Of a stretch of DNA of 64,000 bases, positions 27,736-35,391 are shown one piece after another. The notes under the pieces were generated by a model. It had not been told where the DNA came from. It saw only the letters and a list, made by a program, of their open reading frames with translations, and made no database searches. Numbering within the stretch: position 1 is the stretch's first letter; each line of letters starts with the position of its first letter. The position numbers and the translations under genes are program-made. The stretch is from Phycisphaeraceae bacterium (GTDB lineage: Bacteria > Planctomycetota > Phycisphaerae > Phycisphaerales > UBA1924): positions 806,001 through 870,000 of the forward strand of contig JAHBWV010000001.1 in the NCBI GenBank assembly GCA_019636845.1, read 5' to 3'.

Positions 27736-28283
27736 GCCGACGCCCCGTCTCCATCGCACGGGATGATCGCCCTGAGGGTTCCGGGCATCCGGCATCACTG
27801 CCGGACGAGGTGCTCCTGGCGCAGTGCGTGCAGGGTCGGGGCAAGAGTGGTGGCCCCGGCGGGCAGCATCGCAACAAGGTCGAGACGCTTGTCGAACTCA
27901 CGCACAAGCCCACGGGGTTGCAGGCCCATGCCGGTGAGCGGCGCAGCGTGTCGGAGAATCGCCAAGTCGCGATCCGGCGGCTGCGTCTGCTGCTCGCGAC
28001 GGAACATCGCCAGACGGTGCCCCTGGGTGAGATCGGGTCCGCGCTCTGGTGGTCGCGGGTGCGAGGGGGGCGGATCGTCTGCAATCCCGATCACACGGAC
28101 TACCCATCGCTGCTCGCGGAGGCGATGGATGTGCTCTTTGCGATGAAGCTCGACCCGCAGAAAGCCGCTATCCGGCTCGGGTGCACCGCCAGCCAGCTGA
28201 TCAAACTTCTGCGTGAGCATCCGCCGGCGCTGCTTCGCGTGAACGGGGCGCGTGCGGAACGTGGGGAGCATCCGATCAAGTGA
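27732..28283 (+). CDS. Release-factor-like GGQ peptidyl-tRNA hydrolase (ArfB-like)
   Basis: A 183-residue protein with the class I release-factor catalytic loop: KSGGPGGQHRNKVET at about residues 38-52. It lacks the codon-recognition domain of RF1/RF2, so it resembles ArfB/YaeJ, which frees peptides from stalled ribosomes. However, the typical highly basic ArfB C-terminal tail is missing; instead there is a helical segment AAIRLGCTASQLIKLLREHP that looks like a helix-turn-helix. Planctomycete relatives with this arrangement are annotated simply as peptide chain release factor-like. ATG 27732 overlaps the previous stop codon (ATGA), a coupled start. Confidence 0.8.
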   Translation: MSRRPVSIARDDRPEGSGHPASLPDEVLLAQCVQGRGKSGGPGGQHRNKVETLVELTHKPTGLQAHAGERRSVSENRQVAIRRLRLLLATEHRQTVPLGEIGSALWWSRVRGGRIVCNPDHTDYPSLLAEAMDVLFAMKLDPQKAAIRLGCTASQLIKLLREHPPALLRVNGARAERGEHPIK

Positions 28284-28315
28284 GGTGCAAGTCGTGTGTG
28301 CCCGCTCGATAAGAA

Positions 28316-28344
28316 CACCAGCCCGGCACGGGGCCGGGCTGGTG
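28316..28344. terminator. Bidirectional terminator hairpin
   Basis: A perfect 12-bp stem, CACCAGCCCGGC / GCCGGGCTGGTG, with a five-base loop sits between the convergent GGQ-protein gene (ends 28283) and PEP-CTERM-like gene (ends 28403). On the minus strand it is followed by TTCTTAT. Confidence 0.75.
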
Positions 28345-28402
28345 AGCGAGTTCATTCGAGTTCTTGATTGATCGACGCTTTCTGGTCAGCGTCGAGCCAA
28401 AC

Positions 28403-29056
28403 TCAGCGGCGACGACGGGCCGCCATGAGACCGCCGAGACCGAGGAGAGCCGCCGCACCGGGGGTGGGAAGGGCCTGGATCTCGAACGCCGCGTAGCGAG
28501 CCGGAGCGAGCGTGCTGCCGTGGCCGAAGGTCAGACTGTTGGTGCCGGGCACCGGAGCGGTCGTGGTCATGTACCAGCGGCCGGTCGTGCCGGTGCGGCT
28601 CTGGATCTGGAGGCGGCCGTTGACGGCCACATCGGCAGGAATCGTCGGGGTGATCGTCCAGAGGAAGTCACCGGCCGAGGGGAGTGCCACACCGAAGGAG
28701 GAGATGATGTTGTTCGAGTTGTCGAGGAAGAAGAAGTCGAGGATGCCATTGACAGCGGTGACGCCACCAGCGAAGCGCCACGCATCCATCTTGAAGTTGC
28801 CCGATGCGGTTGCCGGGTGCACGGACTGATAGTCGTCGATGTGGGCGAACGACCCCGCGGCGAACGCGGAGAACGGAGCCAACATGCTGGAGTACACGGG
28901 CGTGCCGCGGGAAACCGCGCCGCTGCTCAGGTCAATGGCCTGAACCGCGCTCGCGGGCAGCATCACGTGATTGGACGGAAGGTCCAGACGGATATCGGCG
29001 GAGGCCGAACCGGCGACAAGCGCGAGGACCCCAACAACCTTCAACGCAGTCTTCAT
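28403..29056 (-). CDS. PEP-CTERM-like sorted exported protein
   Basis: A 217-residue protein with a signal peptide (MKTALKVVGVLALVAGSASA). The mature part is a single beta-rich domain with no recognised family. The C-terminus reads LPTPGAAALLGLGGLMAARR RR: a proline motif, hydrophobic helix and arginine cluster, the architecture of PEP-CTERM/exosortase substrates, though the canonical PEP is PTP here. AGGAG precedes ATG 29056. A clear promoter lies about 155 bp upstream. It shares its tail with the gene at 54079-54750 but the exported domains differ. Confidence 0.7.
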   Translation of the reverse strand: MKTALKVVGVLALVAGSASADIRLDLPSNHVMLPASAVQAIDLSSGAVSRGTPVYSSMLAPFSAFAAGSFAHIDDYQSVHPATASGNFKMDAWRFAGGVTAVNGILDFFFLDNSNNIISSFGVALPSAGDFLWTITPTIPADVAVNGRLQIQSRTGTTGRWYMTTTAPVPGTNSLTFGHGSTLAPARYAAFEIQALPTPGAAALLGLGGLMAARRRR

Positions 29057-29466
29057 GTCATCTCTCCTGACGTTCACAAATCAACCAGTCTGATCCCATG
29101 CACACGCACGAGACAGGAATCAACACACCGAGAAGTGCGAGGAGGTATCTCTCTCTGCCTCGCGACGGCCACTGTATCTCTGAGCGTCAGAGCATACCCG
29201 ACTGTGCGGCGAGTATGACAATCTGCAACCGTTTTGTCAAGTTTTTTATGTGCGGACGAACAATACTTGTAAGCAATTGAATCGCAAGAGTTTACACGAA
29301 TTGTTCGCGGCGACCACTCGCTCGGTTCCTTTGGACACGAACGGAGCAGTCACGGCCGGAATAAGCGTAAACGCCTGTCCGATAACGACTTTCGGAAACA
29401 ACGAGCCCATCGGGCATTGCCCCTGGTTGCTGGATACTGCTCGAAGAAGCAGTCGAGCGGGCAATG
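29057..29466. other. Lower-GC intergenic region
   Basis: About 410 bp between the PEP-CTERM-like gene and the flavin reductase. Its base composition is clearly more AT-rich than the rest of the window. It holds the promoter at 29212-29240. Short open frames on both strands (GTG 29250 to 29519, and its opposite) look non-coding because one overlaps the flavin reductase end and neither has a Shine-Dalgarno. Confidence 0.4.
29212..29240 (-). promoter_or_regulatory. Sigma-70-type promoter of the PEP-CTERM-like gene
   Basis: On the minus strand, TTGACA is followed after exactly 17 bases by CATACT. The hexamers match consensus at 6/6 and 4/6. The transcript would begin near 29205 with a leader of about 150 nt. 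Confidence 0.6.
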
Positions 29467-29928
29467 TCACGCTGATGGATTCGACCGATAAACTCTTGCC
29501 GCTATTGGGCTTCCGATAAAGAGCTCATGGTCTGCCTCGAGATCGAAGTGGCGGACAACCTCGCAGTCGAGTGCCGCGAGTGAGCGTTTGGGGATCGGCG
29601 ATTGAGATTTGAGCGTTTCGACCGAGAGCGCATCGAAGGTGTCGCCCATCTCGTCGGGTGCGATCTCCATCTCGAAGCGTTTGAGCATGGGCGATTCTGC
29701 TTGCGGGATGATGCAGATCGCAAACCGATGGCTGTCGCGAATCAGAGGGGCGATGGAATGCCCCTTCCTGGCGGCAACGCAGATCAGCACAGGGATTTCG
29801 GAGCAGACTTGCACGGATCGAACGATGTGACCCGCGCGTTTGCCCTCATATGCCGCAGTCATCAGGAACAAACCCGCGGGGAGCATCGCGAGCACCTCAT
29901 CGACGGGGTTGTGCTTCGCTACGCCCAT
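29467..29928 (-). CDS. Flavin reductase-like FMN-binding protein
   Basis: A 153-residue single-domain flavoprotein of the flavin-reductase-like (FMN-binding split barrel) superfamily. It has the N-terminal AGLFLMTAAYEGKRAGHIVR, the core SEIPVLICVAARKG and a C-terminal EADHELFIGSPIAARVY, which includes the conserved DHxLFIG motif. Members reduce FMN or act as small oxidoreductase components; a partner mono-oxygenase is not adjacent. It begins ATG 29928, divergent from mraZ. The gene lies in a lower-GC stretch compared with neighbours. Confidence 0.8.
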   Translation of the reverse strand: MGVAKHNPVDEVLAMLPAGLFLMTAAYEGKRAGHIVRSVQVCSEIPVLICVAARKGHSIAPLIRDSHRFAICIIPQAESPMLKRFEMEIAPDEMGDTFDALSVETLKSQSPIPKRSLAALDCEVVRHFDLEADHELFIGSPIAARVYRSNPSA

Positions 29929-30093
29929 GGTTCCTCACGAGTGGCGGAATCGTCGATCGACTGTATCGGAAAGACAGTTCTCACGCTGAACCCGGCTTTC
30001 GACCGATCGGTATCCTTCTAAAGCATGAACATGATCCGCTGAGTACGCCTCTTTGTTGCCTTTCACACACATCTTCTCCACATTTTGAGAAAG

Positions 30094-30133
30094 AAGTGTG
30101 GCAGTGTGTTGCAAAGTGTGGTGAAGTGGGGCA
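30094..30133 (+). promoter_or_regulatory. Four 10-bp direct repeats (MraZ boxes)
   Basis: Four units with exact 10-bp spacing end in GTGTGG, GTGTTG, GTGTGG and GTGGGG (hexamers at 30096, 30106, 30116, 30126), mostly preceded by AA. Periodic GTG/TGGG boxes of this kind upstream of mraZ are known binding sites for the MraZ protein in E. coli and Mycoplasma. They lie 35-74 bp before the mraZ start and point to autoregulation. Confidence 0.8.
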
Positions 30134-30167
30134 GAATCCCGAGCCATGAGCACGGGAGTTACGCGTC

Positions 30168-30641
30168 ATGCTCTTCACGGGACATTCCGAGTTGACGATC
30201 GACGCGAAGCTGCGTTTGCAGATTCCCGCGAAGTATCGGAACGCATGGGAAGAGTCCCGGGACGGGAAGGCGTGGTATTGCGTGCCGTGGCCGGGGGGGA
30301 TTGTGCGGCTGTACTCGGAGGCCTGCTTCGAAGAGCTCGCCTCGCAGGGGCTGAGCGGCGCACGCGCCACGCTGACGCCGGATCAGGATGTTGCGGACCT
30401 CGAGGCAGATCTGTTCTCGCTGGCGGAGAGGATCGAGCCAGATTCGGCAGGACGGATCGCGCTGCCGCGGCTTCACCTGGAGCTCGCGGGGCTCGGTGGG
30501 GGCGGGATCGAGGTTGTGGTGATCGGCGCGGGGAATCGGTTGGAGGTTCGGGATCGAGCATCGTGGAAGCAGACGTTGGCGCAGCGGTTCGCGCGTCTTC
30601 CGTCGCTGGTCGCGAAGAACGAGGCACAGCGCGAGATGTGA
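30168..30641 (+). CDS. mraZ: Transcriptional regulator MraZ
   Basis: A 157-residue protein of two tandem SpoVT/AbrB-like domains. The first half reads MLFTGHSELTIDAKLRLQIP AKYR, the second SLAERIEPDSAGRIALPRLH; each has the DxKGR/DxxGR-type turn. MraZ forms a ring and binds repeats upstream of division genes. Four such repeats lie directly upstream. In most bacteria mraZ opens the dcw cluster with rsmH and ftsI, but none follows here; instead there is about 570 bp without a gene. It is therefore an orphan regulator, plausible for a planctomycete lineage with dispersed division genes. Confidence 0.95.
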   Translation: MLFTGHSELTIDAKLRLQIPAKYRNAWEESRDGKAWYCVPWPGGIVRLYSEACFEELASQGLSGARATLTPDQDVADLEADLFSLAERIEPDSAGRIALPRLHLELAGLGGGGIEVVVIGAGNRLEVRDRASWKQTLAQRFARLPSLVAKNEAQREM

Positions 30642-31212
30642 GCGTCGCGAGCGGGAGTGTTCACCACGAGCGCCACGGACGGGTGCTCGAGAGCCGCAGG
30701 ATCGAAGTGGGGTCGGGGGTGACCGGCAGCACGTTCGATTCTTGCGGGGCTCCGGACGCGGAGCAGGTTGGGTGAGGGATCACCCAGCCCGGCTCCACTC
30801 GAGAGAGTGGGGCACGGGGTTACAAGAAGGGGCGGCTCGGAACATTGCGAGCCGCCTCGATCAGGATGACGCACGAGCAGCGGACGGCGAAGGGAATCGA
30901 CGCCCACGCCAGCATGAAGCGCCGACACGAGCCACCCAAGGACGGGCGGCCCTCGGCGATCTCCTTCCTGGCGGTCCGCAGGGACGCAGCAGCTGCTCGT
31001 TCTCCCGGCCCGGTCGAGCCACCACCGACCGGGCTTTTTCATGCGCGTTGCATGTATTGCGTTCGGACCGGGTCTGTACCCCATATGGTCCAATCGGGCA
31101 CGAACGCGGCGTCTGTTCGTGAACCTTCGCCAATGCTGCGCGTATCACAGTTGGCACCTTGAAAGGATGGGTGCCCTCGGCACGTCAAAGGGCCACAGGC
31201 CAAGGAGGCACG
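30642..31212. ncRNA. Structured 3' region of mraZ / candidate small RNA
   Basis: No supported gene in 571 bp. On the plus strand there are three consecutive hairpins: GGTTGGGTGA with GGGA loop (30766-30789, one wobble), GCTCCACTC with a GAGA loop (30792-30813) and GGCGGCTCG / CGAGCCGCC (30831-30856). A canonical terminator at 31008-31039 closes the unit. This could be a long mraZ 3' UTR, a processed small RNA or an intergenic repeat. I checked for RNase P, tmRNA and SRP RNA signatures and did not find them. The final about 170 bp before hpf (from 31040) contains only its leader. Confidence 0.4.
31008..31039 (+). terminator. Rho-independent terminator downstream of mraZ
   Basis: A perfect 9-bp stem, GCCCGGTCG / CGACCGGGC, with a nine-base loop is followed directly by TTTTT (31035-31039). 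Confidence 0.9.
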
Positions 31213-31551
31213 ATGCAGCTTGTGATACGCGCGACCAATCTACCTGTGACTGATCCGATCCGAGAGCATGTGTCGAAACGCGTGCTCGGTGCTGTGAAGC
31301 GATTCGCAAGTCGGCTATCGACCGTGACGGTTGTGCTTGAGGACGAGAACGGCCCTCGTGGCGGGATCGACAAGGCGTGCCGCATCGAGGCGGGGCTCGC
31401 GACCACCGGTGAGCCGGTGGTCGTCGTGGATCGGTCCGATGATTTGTACGGGGCGGTCGATCGCGCGACGGGTCGGTTCAAGCGCGCGCTTGCGCGTCGC
31501 ACTGAGCGTCGCAACGCCAGGCAGCGCAGACCCCGCAGAGCAGTCGCCTGA
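31213..31551 (+). CDS. hpf: Ribosome hibernation-promoting factor, short form (HPF/RaiA family)
   Basis: A 112-residue protein with the beta-alpha HPF fold: MQLVIRATNLPVTDPIREHV, TVTVVLEDENGPRGG, CRIEAGL and VDRSDDLYGAVDRATGRFKR. It ends in a basic tail (ALARRTERRNARQRRPRRAVA). Short HPF/YfiA proteins bind the 30S decoding region and silence or store ribosomes in starvation. AAGGAGG lies just before ATG 31213, which decides the start over the longer reading from 31159. The neighbouring hflX and GGQ factor belong to the same theme but are in other transcription units. Confidence 0.9.
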   Translation: MQLVIRATNLPVTDPIREHVSKRVLGAVKRFASRLSTVTVVLEDENGPRGGIDKACRIEAGLATTGEPVVVVDRSDDLYGAVDRATGRFKRALARRTERRNARQRRPRRAVA

Positions 31552-31651
31552 AGCAACCCCGGCAGCTCTGCACGAGTTGCAGCGCCGGTGACTCCAGGAG
31601 GGTCGGAGCGCCTCGACCCCCGGAAGGAACTTTCTCTTGAATGATGCTTGA

Positions 31652-31679
31652 TTGACACGTTCTGTTTGAGGGGTATTAT
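31652..31679 (+). promoter_or_regulatory. Sigma-70 promoter of mutS
   Basis: TTGACA, a 16-base spacer, then TATTAT: near-consensus hexamers. The transcript would start near 31687, leaving a leader of about 155 nt before the mutS ATG at 31843. Confidence 0.75.
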
Positions 31680-31731
31680 CTGGCCGTCGGGAGAAATCCC
31701 GGCCTCAAACAGTCCCCATTTCCCCCCCACA

Positions 31732-31761
31732 GCGACCCGGTCGATACGTCGATCGGGTCGC
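31732..31761 (+). promoter_or_regulatory. Leader hairpin in the mutS 5' UTR
   Basis: GCGACCCG pairs with CGGGTCGC and, inside, TCGA pairs with TCGA around loop TACG, with one G/T mismatch between. It is followed by GCCCCTTTTGG, a weak U-run, so it may act as an attenuator or simply protect the leader. Confidence 0.45.
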
Positions 31762-31842
31762 GCCCCTTTTGGAATCTGTGATTCGATCCGCGAATCGCGG
31801 AAGAGCGCGACTCCTGCGCTCGAAGTCCGTATCCTGTTCGCA

Positions 31843-34800
31843 ATGGCGAAGGGCGGCACGAACGGAAGCGGTGGGGGATCCAAGGCGGGGGGCGGGAACG
31901 ACCCGCGCCAAACGCCCGCGATGCGTCAGTACTTTGCTTTCAAGGCCAAGCACCCAGACTGCGCGCTGCTTTTCAGGATGGGGGACTTCTACGAGACCTT
32001 TGACGATGACGCGGTGAAGTTGAGCAAGGCCCTCGGTCTGACGCTCACCCAACGCACCGCCGGGTTACCCATGGCCGGTGTGCCCTACCACCAATTGGAG
32101 GTCTATCTCCGGCGTGCGATCTCAGCCGGATTCCGAGTTGCAGTCGCCGATCAGATCGAAGATCCGTCCGAGGCCAAGGGGATCGTCGCTCGCGCCGTGA
32201 CCCGCGTCCTCACCCCGGGCACGCTCGTCGATGACTCGGTCCTTCCCGACGATGCGACCAACCGGCTCGGTGCGGCGTGCTTCAGCGGCTGGGGCGATGG
32301 CAACGACGAGGGCGAAGAGTCGGAGGTTGGTCTTGCTGTCGTCGAGGTCTCCACCGGCGCCTTCACCGTCGTCGCGTGTGCCGCGTCGTCTCTCCTCGAC
32401 GAGCTGTCCCGGCGTGGTGTAACGGAATTGCTCTACGCCGATCCGGGCGATGGACGTCCTCCCGCGCGTGTGAAGCGAGTGATCGAGGCGCTGAGCATCT
32501 CGGGCACGCCCCGCCCATCATGGCAGTTCAGGACCGATGAGGCGCTCGAGGCCCTGCGTGAGCAATACAAGGTCCGGACGCTCGGCGGCTTCGGGCTGGA
32601 CGATCGGAGCGTCTGCGTGCCCGCGGCGGGCGCGGTCATTCGGTATCTGAAGGAGACGCAAACCCCCGCGGCCGGCGAGAGCGTGCCCAAGGACTCGGCG
32701 TATGCGGCTTTCACGCGCGCGACCCTGGCGCACATCTCACCACCACGGGTGGAGTTTGCCAGGGGCGATGGTGGGCTTGGCATCGATGCGACGAGTCTGC
32801 GCGCACTCGAGATCGAGCGTCCCCTCCGGCAGCTGTCGTTCGCGGGTGCGGGGAACCTCTCGGGCACCGGCGACGGGTCCCTGCTCGGTCTCTTTCTCGG
32901 CACATCGGGCGCATTCGCTACCCCGATGGGGCGGCGGCTGCTCCGAGAGTGGTTGGTGCGCCCGCTCGGGAGCGTCGATCGCATCAGGGAACGTCAGACG
33001 TGCGTCGCGTGCCTCGTCGAGGATCGTCGCTTCGCGTCGGGACTCTTCGGAGCGATCGACGGCGTGCAGGACGCGGCACGGATCGCCGCGAGGGTCGCGC
33101 TCGCGCGGGTCACGCCCCGTGACATCGTCGCGCTCGGGTCATCGCTGGCGAGGGTTGATGCGATTCTGGCAGCGCTCGGCTTCACCAGTGGGGCCGCAGA
33201 GAAGGGCGTCGTGGGGAATCCGGGTGCGTTCATGCCGCACGCGTCGCGTCTGAACTCGATCCGCGATGCGCTCCAACCCCTCGCCACGCGGATCACGACG
33301 ACGTGCGTGGATGCTCCCCCGGCGCACTTGCGGGAGGGGGGCCTGATCCGCGACGGGATTGACGCGGAACTCGACGAGGCCCGCCTGCTCCAGCGTGATG
33401 CGGGGCAGTGGATGCTCGAGTATCAGCAGCGTCTGATGTCAGAGCACCAGATCGCGGGGCTGAAGGTTGGGTACAACAAGATCTTCGGGTACTACATCGA
33501 GCTCACGGCGGCCCAGGCCCGCTCCGCGCCCGCCACGTTCACACGCAAGCAGACGCTGAAGAACGCGGAGCGATACATCACGCCTGAACTCAAGGCGTTC
33601 GAGGACAAGGTCTCCACGGCGGAGGCCAGAGCGGTAGGTCGTGAACAGGCGATCTTCGACGCGCTCTGCGCCGAGGCGATGGCGCGGCTGACCGAGATCC
33701 GCGATTTCGCCGAGATCGTCGCGGAGCTCGACGCCCTGCACGCGCTGGCGCACCGTGCATCGCTGAAGGGGTGGATCAAGCCCGAGATCGTCGAAGAGCC
33801 GACGCTGGTGATCCACGGCGGACGCCACCCCGTGCTGGAGGATCGCCTCGGGCGCGACTTCGTGCCCAATGACCTGGAACTCGGCGCGATTGTGCCGGAC
33901 GACGCGGCCCGCGCGCCACTCGCACTCATCACCGGACCCAACATGGCGGGCAAGAGCACGTTCATCCGCCAGACAGCGCTCATCACGCTCCTCGCGCACG
34001 CAGGCAGCTTCGTCCCCGCCGACCGCGCGACAATCGGCATCGTCGACCGCATCTTCACGCGCGTGGGTGCTGACGACGCCATCCACCAGGGGCAGTCCAC
34101 GTTCATGGTGGAGATGACGGAGACGGCCAACATCCTGAACAACGCCACGCCCCGCTCGCTCGTTGTGCTCGATGAGATCGGCCGCGGCACATCGACGCTC
34201 GATGGCCTCTCACTCGCATGGGCGATCACCGAGCACCTGGCGGGGGAATGCGCAGAGGCGGGCACGAGCGAGGATGCGGCCACCGCGCCCACATCTCGCG
34301 GCCCGCGCACGCTCTTTGCCACGCACTACCACGAGCTGACGCATATGGAAGAGCGGCTCCCCGGACGCGTGCGAAATCTGCATGTCGCCGTGCGCGAATG
34401 GACCACGCCGGATGGCTCCCACGAGATCGTCTTCCTGCATCGCATCCTGCCCGGTCGCACCGATCAGTCCTACGGCATCCACGTCGCGCGGCTGGCGGGC
34501 ATTCCACGCGATGTCACGGACCGCGCCAAGGAAGTCCTTGATTCACTCGCCGTGCAGCACGACATGGGAGGCGGACCCGAGGGCATCTTCAACGCCGCAT
34601 CCAGCACGGGCGTCGGCGCGGACGAGGCCCCCGCGAAAGGGAACCCTCCCAAGGCGCCTCGCACCAAGAAGCCGGACATCTCGCGCATCACGACCCGCGC
34701 GCCCAGATCGCAGCTCGCCCTCTTCACGGAGATTTTGGAACACCCGGCGGTCTCCGAGATCCGCGAGATGAAACTCGATGCCATGACACCGATGCAGGCA

Positions 34801-34845
34801 TTTGACATGCTGCGCGAGATCAAGCGACGGGTGGATGAGAAGTGA
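31843..34845 (+). CDS. mutS: DNA mismatch repair protein MutS
   Basis: A 1000-residue protein; MutS is usually about 850-900. The mismatch-binding domain I is intact (RMGDFYETF; the mismatch-contacting F-x-E sits in FYETF). The ATPase shows Walker A GPNMAGKST at about residues 698-706, ATP-site DEIGRGTSTLDG and the TLFATHYHEL motif. Two insertions explain the extra length: a glycine/serine-rich N-terminal lead and an acidic/alanine-rich insert before THYHEL, plus an extended C-terminus (PKAPRTKKPDISRI). ATG 31843 is chosen because domain I starts soon after. The stop overlaps the opposite zinc-ribbon gene by 26 bp. mutL is not adjacent. Confidence 0.95.
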   Translation: MAKGGTNGSGGGSKAGGGNDPRQTPAMRQYFAFKAKHPDCALLFRMGDFYETFDDDAVKLSKALGLTLTQRTAGLPMAGVPYHQLEVYLRRAISAGFRVAVADQIEDPSEAKGIVARAVTRVLTPGTLVDDSVLPDDATNRLGAACFSGWGDGNDEGEESEVGLAVVEVSTGAFTVVACAASSLLDELSRRGVTELLYADPGDGRPPARVKRVIEALSISGTPRPSWQFRTDEALEALREQYKVRTLGGFGLDDRSVCVPAAGAVIRYLKETQTPAAGESVPKDSAYAAFTRATLAHISPPRVEFARGDGGLGIDATSLRALEIERPLRQLSFAGAGNLSGTGDGSLLGLFLGTSGAFATPMGRRLLREWLVRPLGSVDRIRERQTCVACLVEDRRFASGLFGAIDGVQDAARIAARVALARVTPRDIVALGSSLARVDAILAALGFTSGAAEKGVVGNPGAFMPHASRLNSIRDALQPLATRITTTCVDAPPAHLREGGLIRDGIDAELDEARLLQRDAGQWMLEYQQRLMSEHQIAGLKVGYNKIFGYYIELTAAQARSAPATFTRKQTLKNAERYITPELKAFEDKVSTAEARAVGREQAIFDALCAEAMARLTEIRDFAEIVAELDALHALAHRASLKGWIKPEIVEEPTLVIHGGRHPVLEDRLGRDFVPNDLELGAIVPDDAARAPLALITGPNMAGKSTFIRQTALITLLAHAGSFVPADRATIGIVDRIFTRVGADDAIHQGQSTFMVEMTETANILNNATPRSLVVLDEIGRGTSTLDGLSLAWAITEHLAGECAEAGTSEDAATAPTSRGPRTLFATHYHELTHMEERLPGRVRNLHVAVREWTTPDGSHEIVFLHRILPGRTDQSYGIHVARLAGIPRDVTDRAKEVLDSLAVQHDMGGGPEGIFNAASSTGVGADEAPAKGNPPKAPRTKKPDISRITTRAPRSQLALFTEILEHPAVSEIREMKLDAMTPMQAFDMLREIKRRVDEK

Positions 34846-35320
34846 ACGCCTCGGTGCCCGCCGAACTCGGCCGCCACGCACAACCGCACTCCGGGCACAC
34901 CACGCACCCATCGTCCTGTCGCGGCAGCCCCTCCAGCGAGTGCGTGCACGAGGGGCATAGCGTCGCATCGAGCATGACGCGGCGCACCTCGCGCAACCCC
35001 TTCCGGAATCCCGCACGCCGGCGGAAGTACGAGCCGACGATCACGAGCGAGATGACACCGACTCCTGCGGTGATCCGGAACGGGAGCGGGTGGCCACGCG
35101 TGCCGACATAGACCGCCGCCCATGCCGCGCACGCCGCACTGTACCACGCGAGTTGCCCCGGCCTGATCGACCGCCGCAATCCCGGTCTCGTCGGATCGAT
35201 TTCGATCAGCAACGATCGAAGGCCGGGGATTCTGGAGCAGATGCCGTCCAAATCGGGGTGGTACGGCATCGGAGCTGGTTGGCCCCGGTCGTCAAGGAAC
35301 TGGCGGCTGCTGGGTGGCAC
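34820..35320 (-). CDS. Membrane protein with C-terminal zinc ribbon
   Basis: A 166-residue protein. Its N-terminal half is soluble (PDLDGICSRIPGLRSLLIEI); two hydrophobic helices follow (LAWYSAACAAWAAVYVG and FRITAGVGVISLVIVGSYF); then a basic linker and a ribbon LCPSCTHSLEGL ending CVVCPECGCAW. The four cysteines are spaced like those of the 123-residue protein at 23794-24165, so both may be members of one planctomycete family. The stop codon lies inside the 3' end of mutS on the opposite strand. Function is unknown. Confidence 0.65.
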   Translation of the reverse strand: MPPSSRQFLDDRGQPAPMPYHPDLDGICSRIPGLRSLLIEIDPTRPGLRRSIRPGQLAWYSAACAAWAAVYVGTRGHPLPFRITAGVGVISLVIVGSYFRRRAGFRKGLREVRRVMLDATLCPSCTHSLEGLPRQDDGCVVCPECGCAWRPSSAGTEAFTSHPPVA

Positions 35321-35391
35321 GATCTGAGTCTACCAAGCATCACGCCTGCCGCCGTGTGACGTACGCTGGCCCAGACGCATCGGAGTACCAC

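Noticed and set aside
29250..29519. An 89-codon GTG-started open frame
   Set aside because: It overlaps the end of the flavin reductase gene, lacks a Shine-Dalgarno and has no recognisable motif.
30950..31040. A possible SRP RNA domain (GGTCCGCAGGGACGCAGCAG)
   Set aside because: The tetraloop would be GCAG instead of a GNRA/GGAA loop, and the conserved asymmetric-loop adenines are missing.
30642..31040. RNase P RNA or tmRNA
   Set aside because: The conserved GAGGAAAGTCC block, the P-loop motifs and the tRNA-like end are absent.
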